From Methanomassiliicoccaceae archaeon UBA480 (lineage in GTDB: Archaea; Thermoplasmatota; Thermoplasmata; Methanomassiliicoccales; Methanomethylophilaceae), in the NCBI GenBank assembly GCA_002506425.1, contig DAXO01000050.1, positions 1 through 8,929 of the forward strand: DNA of 8,929 nucleotides. Direction: 5' to 3'. A program made the position numbers and the translations under genes. Below the pieces are notes generated by a model. That model was not told where the DNA came from and ran no database searches. It saw only the letters and a list, made by a program, of their open reading frames with translations. Below, in pieces: positions 1 to 5,357 of this stretch (its first letter is position 1; every line of letters starts with the position of its first letter).

Positions 1-5
1 TTCTA

Positions 6-1268
6 TCAGAGCCTGGCCTTCTCGTAGAGCGACCTGTCCGCCTTGAGCGGGATGGTGGCGTCGAAAGCGACCTTCCAAGTGGGCCCCCCGTGAGAGCTCG
101 GATCCAGGGACGAACCGGCAGCTCCAGGTATCTTGATGATCCTGTCCGCCTGCATCCTCGTCGCTACGGCCCATTCCACCGCTCTGTCGTCGAAGATGTC
201 GATGTCCTCATCGACGATTATGACCTGCTTCATGGACGTGTGTCCGGAGAAGGCGGCCATGGCGGCGTTCACCCCGTCGCCCTCCTTGTTCTTCTTTATC
301 GATACGACACCGTTCAGCCAGCAGCACCCTCCCTCGGTGAGCCTAACGTTCCTGACTCCGGGAACGGCCTGTCTGACCGTTTTCAGGATCATGGGCTCGC
401 GCGGAAGACCCATCAGGAGATAGTGCTCCCAACCTCCGGGCAGGAGCAGATGCATCATGGGATCGGCGCAGCTCCAGATCCTGTCGATCTTTATGACGGG
501 CTGCTGCCTCTCGAAATCGTATGTTCCGGTGATGTCGACGAACGGCCCCTCCTTTGTCTCATCGAGCGTGATCCTGCCCTCTAAGACGTAGTCCGTGTCC
601 GCGGGGACGAGGAGTCCGTTGTCGCACCTGCCTACTCTGAGCTTGGAGCCGTGTCCTTTCATGCACATGGCGGAGGCGACCTCCAGTTCGTCGGCGCCGA
701 AATCCATGGATGTAGCCGCTGCGAGGAGCACCTCGGCCTGCGCTCCGATGCATATGGAGATTCTGAGCTCCTCTCCCTTTTCTTTGGCCATCCTGCGCAT
801 GGTGTACAGGTGGCGGGGGACCAGCCTCACGGCGATGGAGTCCGAATCCATTATCATCATGCGGTGGAAGGAGACGTTCTTCATCCCGTTGTACTCGACC
901 ACGATGATTCCGGATGTTATGTAGCGTCCTCCGTCCTCGGGGAAGTACTTGGGGATAGGCAGCTTCATGAGATCGAGCGGAAGCTCCTTGGCCCTGAATT
1001 CGGGGTTCTCCACGATCTCGCATGACTCGGGGTGGTCCACGGCATGCAGGATATGCCCGACGATGGCATCCTTGGGGATGTTGAGGGCATCCGCCATCTT
1101 CTCCCTGGTGGAGAAGCGGTTTCCGACGGCTTTCCCTCCGTCGAGGTCCTCGAATACGACGGTCTTGGCCTGATCGGCCATCAGGAAGGATGTGACGGAG
1201 CAGTCGTCCCTGCACACGGGTCCGCGGATGATCTCGGCATCCTTCGGAACAGAGTCGGATACGGTCAT
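6..1268 (-). CDS. UbiD-family decarboxylase, probable anhydromevalonate phosphate decarboxylase
   Basis: A 420-residue UbiD-family protein. The family decarboxylates unsaturated acids using prenylated FMN and a divalent metal, both usually bound in the cytoplasm. Visible family marks are the N-V-S-F-H-R stretch at residues 131-136, which matches the Asn/Arg cofactor region (NVGxYR in other UbiDs), and E-G-P-F-V-D-I-T-G-T-Y at about 240-250, which matches the catalytic acidic segment (EGPFGExTGYY type). The length and the PFVDITGTY form resemble archaeal UbiD homologues that act in the modified mevalonate pathway, where trans-anhydromevalonate 5-phosphate becomes isopentenyl phosphate; that assignment is inference from family resemblance. 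The ATG at 1268 lacks a clear ribosome binding site, but a TATA-like TAAATAAA is centred about 26 bases upstream, so the message may be leaderless. The stop is TGA at 6-8. The neighbouring feoB is separated by 46 bases and shows no functional link. Confidence 0.85.
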   Translation of the reverse strand: MTVSDSVPKDAEIIRGPVCRDDCSVTSFLMADQAKTVVFEDLDGGKAVGNRFSTREKMADALNIPKDAIVGHILHAVDHPESCEIVENPEFRAKELPLDLMKLPIPKYFPEDGGRYITSGIIVVEYNGMKNVSFHRMMIMDSDSIAVRLVPRHLYTMRRMAKEKGEELRISICIGAQAEVLLAAATSMDFGADELEVASAMCMKGHGSKLRVGRCDNGLLVPADTDYVLEGRITLDETKEGPFVDITGTYDFERQQPVIKIDRIWSCADPMMHLLLPGGWEHYLLMGLPREPMILKTVRQAVPGVRNVRLTEGGCCWLNGVVSIKKNKEGDGVNAAMAAFSGHTSMKQVIIVDEDIDIFDDRAVEWAVATRMQADRIIKIPGAAGSSLDPSSHGGPTWKVAFDATIPLKADRSLYEKARL

Positions 1269-1289
1269 GGACGGTCATCCGCGCCATCG

Positions 1290-1297
1290 TTTATTTA
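1290..1297 (-). promoter_or_regulatory. Putative TATA box for the ubiD-like gene
   Basis: Read on the minus strand the sequence is CCTAAATAAACG, with TAAATAAA centred about 26 bases before the ATG at 1268. This is the archaeal TATA-to-start spacing expected for a leaderless transcript, and no Shine-Dalgarno sequence precedes the ATG. Assigned by eye only. Confidence 0.45.
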
Positions 1298-1314
1298 GGA
1301 TTCTGGGTGTTCCT

Positions 1315-3255
1315 TCAGAATATCTGGAGCAGGAGGTTGGCGGCGCCCCCCAGCACCACTGCGACCAGTATGGACATCACTGTGACGCCGATCGTCTCCG
1401 CACGGCCGATCTCCTTCCACATCGTCGCCAGGGTGGCCAGGCACGGCATGTAGACGGCCATCACGACTCCGAACACGACGAACTGATCTGGAGTCATGAA
1501 CTGGGACAGAGGGACTCCGGCCGCGAGGATCTGGAGCATCCCCAACGCCATCTCCTTCCTCAGGACTCCGACGATGAATGCGATGGCGCAGACTGCCGGG
1601 AGCCCGAGTATCCCGGCGATAACGGGCGAGAGCGGGTCCACTATCGGGTCGAGCAGGTCGTACCCCACCATGATCTCTATGACGATGGATCCGACGACGA
1701 GGAGGGGCAGGGCGATGTAGATGAAGTCCTTGATGCGGTCCCAGGTCTTCGTCAGTATGTTGCGGAGGCCGGGGATCTGCAGAGGAGGTAGCTCCATGGC
1801 GAGGCTGCTCGGCTCGTATTTGAGGAACCTGTTCAGGAGGAGTCCTGTCGCTGCACCGAGGCATAGCAGCATCAGCAGTATTCCGATCGCGGCACAGAAT
1901 CCAGAGAACTTCCCCGTGGCGCCCATGATTATGGCCATCTGGGCAGAGCATGGAACCGCCATCACTATCATGGACGACAGTATGATCTTCTCGCGCCTGG
2001 AGCTGACAGTGCGGACGGCCATGATCGCAGGGACGTTGCAGCCGATCCCGACGATCATGGGTATGAATGCTCCGCCGTGCAGTCCGAAATGATGCATCGT
2101 GTTGTCGAGAAGGACCACTGCGCGCGTCAGGTATCCGGAGTCCTCGAGCACCCCCAGTATGAGGTAGAAAACTAGGATGTATGGGATGACGAGGCCGAGG
2201 ATGGCTCTGAAGCTCCCGTCTATGCCTGTGAAGACGGCCTCCCCGAATTTGCCGCCGATGTCCGCTCCAAGCCTGATGAGGGAGTCGCCGACGGTCGCGT
2301 CGTAGGCTCCGGATACTATGGAGTCCAGGAACGCCCCGCCGTAGATGACGATCGCCAGTATCGCCAGGCAGACAGCGGCCAGGATGGGCAGCCCGTAGCG
2401 GGGGGTGATGAGGATGTCCGACAGCCTTTCGGAGAAGGTCTGCTTCCTTTCGATCCTGCGTACGCTCTCCCTGCAGACAGATTCGGCGAAGGTGTACCGG
2501 GCTGTCGCTATGCTCACGGCCATCGTCCTGCCTTCGGTCTTCTCGTAGAGCTTCTCGATGGAGTCCGCCGAGGAGACGAGGTTCGCATCGGCGTAGCTGT
2601 CGAATTCGGTGGTCCCCTCGAGAATCTTGAGGGCAATCCCTCTCCGGGAGAACGGAAGATGCTCGGGGAGAGCATCGGAGACGCATGCGATCCCAGCCTC
2701 GATGCCCGCATCGTAGCTAATCTTCAGGGGCGAGAGCACGGCCTCACCGGCACAGATGGCGTCGGCCAGGGCGTCCACGCCTTCGGACGTCTTCGATGAG
2801 ACGAACACGACCTTGGTTCCCAGGAGGGATCCGAGCTTCTCAGCGTCTATATCGAAGTCCCGGCGCGCAGCATCGATCTTGTTGAGGGCGAGTATGGTCG
2901 GTATTCCGAGCTCCATCGCCTCTATGCATAGGACGAGGCTTCCGGATAGGGATGCCGCATCGGCTACGAGAACGACGCAATCGAATTCCTCCTCCATCAG
3001 GTTCTTGAGAACCACGCGCTCGTCGTCCGAATTGCCTGAGATGCTGTAAGTCCCCGGTAGGTCCCTGACAGTGACGGTGCGGCCGTTCCTCGTGATCGCT
3101 CCCTCATCGAAGGACACGGTGGTCCCTGGATAGTTCGACGATATGACGCCTACGCCCGTCAGGCGGCTGAAAAGCGATGATTTGCCCACGTTGGGCTGGC
3201 CGAGCAGGGCGACCCTGACCGGTCTTTCACGGTTCTCCCTAGGATTCTCAGGCAT
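1315..3255 (-). CDS. feoB: Ferrous iron transport protein B (FeoB)
   Basis: A 646-residue FeoB, the membrane protein that imports ferrous iron. The N-terminal G domain shows G1 GQPNVGKSS at 19-27, G2 Thr at 45/46, G3 DLPG at 65-68, G4 NKID at 125-128 and a G5-like SSK at 153-155. A helical linker follows to about residue 280, then the membrane domain. This holds the family landmarks EDSGYLTRAV (371-380), GIGCNVPAIMAVRT (403-416), PCSAQM (435-440), ELPPLQIP (488-495), GVLRKEMAL (563-571) and YMPCLATLATMWKE (602-615), so both Gate repeats look intact and the gene complete. No separate feoA gene is present; a FeoA-like domain is fused to the regulator encoded just upstream. The 61-base gap to that regulator holds a possible TATA box and a TTAGGG half-site, suggesting an own, iron-controlled promoter. 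The stop is TGA. Confidence 0.97.
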   Translation of the reverse strand: MPENPRENRERPVRVALLGQPNVGKSSLFSRLTGVGVISSNYPGTTVSFDEGAITRNGRTVTVRDLPGTYSISGNSDDERVVLKNLMEEEFDCVVLVADAASLSGSLVLCIEAMELGIPTILALNKIDAARRDFDIDAEKLGSLLGTKVVFVSSKTSEGVDALADAICAGEAVLSPLKISYDAGIEAGIACVSDALPEHLPFSRRGIALKILEGTTEFDSYADANLVSSADSIEKLYEKTEGRTMAVSIATARYTFAESVCRESVRRIERKQTFSERLSDILITPRYGLPILAAVCLAILAIVIYGGAFLDSIVSGAYDATVGDSLIRLGADIGGKFGEAVFTGIDGSFRAILGLVIPYILVFYLILGVLEDSGYLTRAVVLLDNTMHHFGLHGGAFIPMIVGIGCNVPAIMAVRTVSSRREKIILSSMIVMAVPCSAQMAIIMGATGKFSGFCAAIGILLMLLCLGAATGLLLNRFLKYEPSSLAMELPPLQIPGLRNILTKTWDRIKDFIYIALPLLVVGSIVIEIMVGYDLLDPIVDPLSPVIAGILGLPAVCAIAFIVGVLRKEMALGMLQILAAGVPLSQFMTPDQFVVFGVVMAVYMPCLATLATMWKEIGRAETIGVTVMSILVAVVLGGAANLLLQIF

Positions 3256-3259
3256 CTGC

Positions 3260-3287
3260 AGGGTGCCCTAATACGGTCCAGTATAAC
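3260..3287 (-). promoter_or_regulatory. Putative feoB promoter with DtxR-like half-site
   Basis: On the minus strand GTTATAC (3281-3287) is centred about 29 bases before the feoB ATG and could be a TATA box for a nearly leaderless message. Between it and the start lies TTAGGGCACCCT (3260-3271), which contains the small palindrome AGGG-CA-CCCT and a TTAGG half-site of the DtxR type. The position near the expected transcription start would suit repression. This is pattern recognition, not proof. Confidence 0.35.
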
Positions 3288-3316
3288 ATGGATGCGGAAG
3301 AATCCGGAAACTGGTA

Positions 3317-3982
3317 TCATTCGGAATCGGAGACGTCGACGAAGATGCAGGATGCCAGCTTGAAGTCGAGGGCCATCGTGGACTGGCCTATGCGCGCGAC
3401 GCGGGGGCCTCCGTCCGACAGTATCGCTTCGATGGAGATCTCGCGTCCGGGAACGAAGCCCATCGAGATCAGCTTTTTCACGACATCCGTATCGTCGGAT
3501 TTGATGTAGGCGATCTTCCCCGGCTGCCCCTGCGAGAGCCTGTTCAGGGGCATTATGGTCATCACTCCCTCGGAGACGGCCTTGCAGGGTTCGATGCAGC
3601 TCTGGCAGTCGACGTCTACAGGGGTGCCCATCATGTGACACATCTTTATCGCCGATTCATCGGAGATGGCATGCTCCATGCGGCAGGCCTCCTCGTGGGC
3701 TGTCTCGTGATCTATGTTCAGATAGTCCGTGAGGAAACGTTCGACGACATGGTGCTTCTTGCGGAGCTGGCGCGCTAGGGTCAGACCCTTGTCGGTAAGG
3801 GACACGCCTTTGTACTTCTGGTAGTCGACCAGACCCTCCTTCGCGAGGACCTTGATCATCTCGCTGACGCTGGCGGGAGAGACCTTCATGTAGCTTGCGA
3901 GTTCGGTGGTCTTCGCCACGCCCTCTCCCTCCGTGAGCCTCAGAATGTTTATGAGATAATCCTCGCGATTTCCTGTCGTCAT
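3317..3982 (-). CDS. DtxR-family metal-dependent regulator with C-terminal FeoA-like domain
   Basis: A 221-residue cytoplasmic repressor. Residues 1-70 form a winged helix-turn-helix (TTELASYMKVSPASVSEMIK at about 25-44). Residues 71-120 are the metal-binding and dimerisation region. Against DtxR numbering with an offset of two, the ancillary ligands H79, E83 and H98 fall on H77, E81 and H96, and the primary ligands C102, E105 and H106 fall on C100, E103 and H104. The position equivalent to DtxR Met10 is D8, as in manganese-sensing MntR. Residues from about 141 on form a FeoA/SH3-like domain (KLISMGFVPGREISIEAI near 160-177). A Cys cluster, C126-x2-C129-x3-C133 with C115 nearby, lies between the two parts. 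It lies directly upstream of feoB in the same orientation, so it most likely senses Fe(II) and controls feoB and itself. No ribosome binding site precedes the ATG, so leaderless expression is likely. The stop is TGA. Confidence 0.9.
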   Translation of the reverse strand: MTTGNREDYLINILRLTEGEGVAKTTELASYMKVSPASVSEMIKVLAKEGLVDYQKYKGVSLTDKGLTLARQLRKKHHVVERFLTDYLNIDHETAHEEACRMEHAISDESAIKMCHMMGTPVDVDCQSCIEPCKAVSEGVMTIMPLNRLSQGQPGKIAYIKSDDTDVVKKLISMGFVPGREISIEAILSDGGPRVARIGQSTMALDFKLASCIFVDVSDSE

Positions 3983-4006
3983 TAACGACGTGATGGCATA
4001 GGACAG

Positions 4007-4012
4007 ATTAAA
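4007..4012 (-). promoter_or_regulatory. Possible proximal TATA-like element of the DtxR gene
   Basis: The minus strand reads GCTTTAATCTG, with TTTAAT centred about 27 bases before the ATG at 3982, compatible with a leaderless transcript. It competes with the stronger-looking TATATAA about 24 bases further upstream, which would give a leader of about 25 bases. Confidence 0.3.
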
Positions 4013-4017
4013 GCCTT

Positions 4018-4048
4018 TTAGGTATCCCTTATATAATGGATGACCTAA
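4018..4048 (-). promoter_or_regulatory. Inverted repeat around a TATA box: candidate DtxR-type operator
   Basis: Plus-strand arms TTAGGTATCC (4018-4027) and GGATGACCTAA (4038-4048) are inverted copies with one extra base in the right arm. The 10-base centre, cttatataat, contains a strong TATA motif. TTAGG...CCTAA ends resemble the half-sites of known DtxR/IdeR boxes, although here the halves lie further apart than in the usual 19-bp box. A repressor bound here would block TBP. It lies between the unknown gene (stop at 4055) and the DtxR gene (start at 3982), so autoregulation is the natural reading. Confidence 0.5.
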
Positions 4049-4054
4049 GGAGCT

Positions 4055-4630
4055 TCATGCGTCTGAATCGAATGCCACCAGTGCTGTCGCCAGTTCTCTC
4101 ATAGGCTCTCCGAAGAACTCATGAATGATCCTGCAACTGGAAGGGGATGGGAACCAGATGGCCGCTGGCTTCTCCGAAGGGAGTGAGTCATCCTCTCCCT
4201 TGTATTCGGATGAGATCATCTCCAGCTTCGAACCGTCATCCATCTCGACTCCGGTGAACATGATGAAATCATCGCTGATGAAGAGGGCATCGCCTCTTGA
4301 TGCGTAGAACTCAGTTTCAGACAGCGGAATATCCATCCCAACCACTTCGTTTTTGCTGTTCCTCAGGATCATCGTGGTGGCGGGAGGCGTCCAGAATGTC
4401 GAGTCCGTGAATGCTATGAGCACTCTGTCTCTAGACAAGCAATCTTTCATGCCTGTGCATATCACCGGCGCCCCGAACGAAGACACAACACCCTGCTCCT
4501 CGCGATCTATTTTCGCCAGCAGATCTTCCGGAGCTGTCTCCACCCTTCTGACTCCGCGCTGTTTCTTCAGCCATTCGGCAATTGCATCCGCTGACATGCC
4601 ATCCGGGACGGATGTTCTTTTTAATATCAC
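4055..4630 (-). CDS. Hypothetical protein, 191 residues, unrecognised
   Basis: I do not recognise the family. The product is 191 residues, soluble-looking, without signal peptide or membrane helix, and acidic. A short helical N-terminal part (residues 12-50, with AIAEWLKKQRGVRRVETA) is followed by a segment rich in beta-strand patterns from about 50 to 145, and then a Ser/Pro-containing stretch and a C-terminal helix. The chosen start is the GTG at 4630; an ATG at codon 12 is an alternative, and neither has a clear Shine-Dalgarno sequence. A TATA-like TATAAAAA lies about 39 bases upstream of the GTG. It is divergent from the SMR genes, with 64 bases between starts, and lies 72 bases upstream of the DtxR gene. 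The long uninterrupted frame, TGA stop and placement support a real gene; no function can be proposed. Confidence 0.65.
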   Translation of the reverse strand: MILKRTSVPDGMSADAIAEWLKKQRGVRRVETAPEDLLAKIDREEQGVVSSFGAPVICTGMKDCLSRDRVLIAFTDSTFWTPPATTMILRNSKNEVVGMDIPLSETEFYASRGDALFISDDFIMFTGVEMDDGSKLEMISSEYKGEDDSLPSEKPAAIWFPSPSSCRIIHEFFGEPMRELATALVAFDSDA

Positions 4631-4663
4631 TACGTCTGACCGATGTGCTTGTTAGTGCCTTTA

Positions 4664-4674
4664 GTTTTTATAGC
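4664..4674. promoter_or_regulatory. Putative shared TATA-like element between divergent genes
   Basis: The only clear AT-rich box between the divergent starts at 4630 and 4695 reads TTTTTATAGC on plus and GCTATAAAAAC on minus. Its centre is about 25 bases before the SMR ATG (leaderless spacing, and that ATG lacks a ribosome binding site) and about 39 bases before the GTG of the unknown gene (short leader). A second AT-rich stretch, TTTTTAATAT at 4618-4627, overlaps the GTG start and is a weaker alternative for the SMR genes. Confidence 0.35.
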
Positions 4675-4694
4675 GATCGAAAAATTGGGAAAAT

Positions 4695-5024
4695 ATGGAG
4701 CCGTTGATGCTTCTCATCATCATAGGAGGTCTGCTCGAGCCGGTATGGGTTATCTCACTGAAGAAGTTCAACTCGGACCGCTCCTTCAAATGGGGTGCGA
4801 TGACAGCCGTTTTCGTGGTTCTGAGCCCGGTGCTGCTGGGATTGGGTATGATCGAGGTTCCTATGGGGATCGCATACGCCATCTGGACAGGAATAGGGGC
4901 TGTGTGCACCCTCATAATCGGGCGTTATCTGTACAACGATGCGATAACCGCTTTGAGACTGGTCTGCATGGGGCTGATTCTTGCAGGCGTCATAGGGCTT
5001 CAGCTAGTCACAGGAGGCGTCTGA
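4695..5024 (+). CDS. SMR-family transporter subunit 1, Gdx/SugE-like
   Basis: A 109-residue four-helix small multidrug resistance protein of the inner membrane. The SMR Glu is E15 in GGLLEPVW (11-18), and the third helix carries GIAYAIWTGIGAV (58-70), the form typical of the Gdx/SugE guanidinium-exporter branch rather than the EmrE branch. The substrate is therefore likely guanidinium or another small cation exchanged for protons; this is inference from subfamily. Positive residues sit in loop 1 (K23, K24, R29, K32) and around loop 3 (R77, R88), with none in loop 2, so the positive-inside rule places loops 1 and 3 in the cytoplasm. The second SMR gene starts inside its stop codon (TGATG), so the two are translated together. 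No guanidine riboswitch fits in the short upstream gap. Confidence 0.9.
   Translation: MEPLMLLIIIGGLLEPVWVISLKKFNSDRSFKWGAMTAVFVVLSPVLLGLGMIEVPMGIAYAIWTGIGAVCTLIIGRYLYNDAITALRLVCMGLILAGVIGLQLVTGGV
5013..5017 (+). promoter_or_regulatory. Ribosome binding site of the second SMR gene
   Basis: GGAGG lies 6 bases before the ATG at 5024, inside the end of the first SMR gene. It fixes the start of the second gene at the TGATG overlap and supports coupled translation, giving roughly matched subunit amounts. Confidence 0.75.
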
Positions 5025-5353
5025 TGAACCGTTCGTGGATTTGGGTCATGGCCGGCGGGATTGCAGAGACGATATGGGCGACATCGATGAAGCTTTCCGA
5101 TGGTTTCACGGATCCGTTGTACGATGCGATCACGTTCCTGTTCATGGGGATAAGCATCTATCTGCTGAACAGGGGTTTCCGTGCCGGTCTGCCTACCGGC
5201 CCATGCTATGCAGTATGGGTTGGAATCGGAGCTGTGGGGTCCGTCCTTGTCGGTGTAGCCTTCATGGGGGATGCTCTTGCACCCATGGGATGGCTTTGCG
5301 TAGCGATGATCGTTGCAGGCGTGATAGGACTCAATCTTTCGGATTCGGAATGA
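5024..5353 (+). CDS. SMR-family transporter subunit 2, Gdx/SugE-like
   Basis: A 109-residue four-helix SMR protein, the same length as its partner. E15 in GGIAETIW (11-18) is the ion-coupling Glu, and the third helix has GPCYAVWVGIGAVG (59-72). Positive residues are R3 at the N-terminus and R50 and R53 in loop 2, with one Lys (K23) in loop 1 and none in loop 3. This is the opposite charge bias to the first subunit, so the two should insert in opposite directions and form an antiparallel heterodimer, as paired SMRs such as YkkC/YkkD do. The start at 5024 is chosen over upstream in-frame codons because of the GGAGG at 5013-5017 and the family's usual N-terminus. The stop codon TGA ends only 4 bases before the mtmB stop on the other strand. 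Confidence 0.9.
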   Translation: MNRSWIWVMAGGIAETIWATSMKLSDGFTDPLYDAITFLFMGISIYLLNRGFRAGLPTGPCYAVWVGIGAVGSVLVGVAFMGDALAPMGWLCVAMIVAGVIGLNLSDSE

Positions 5354-5357
5354 CCAC

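Noticed and set aside
90..1791. Several plus-strand open frames over the ubiD-like gene and feoB
   Set aside because: No ribosome binding sites or family motifs, and each overlaps a well-supported minus-strand gene.
1295..2686. Long Arg/Pro/His-rich minus-strand frame of 463 codons
   Set aside because: It lies entirely over feoB in another frame and has the composition of a GC-driven shadow; feoB has full family motifs.
3317..3982. Pure MntR-type manganese regulator
   Set aside because: C100 at the DtxR Cys102 position, the FeoA-like domain and the feoB neighbour favour iron, although D8 leaves some doubt.
4631..4694. Guanidine riboswitch before the SMR genes
   Set aside because: The gap is only 64 bases, AT-rich, and shows neither the conserved motifs nor the helices of known guanidine aptamers.
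5181..5204. Hairpin GCCGGT-CTGCCT-ACCGGC within SMR gene 2
   Set aside because: It is internal to a coding region, has no T run, and is explained by GC-rich codons for a conserved loop.
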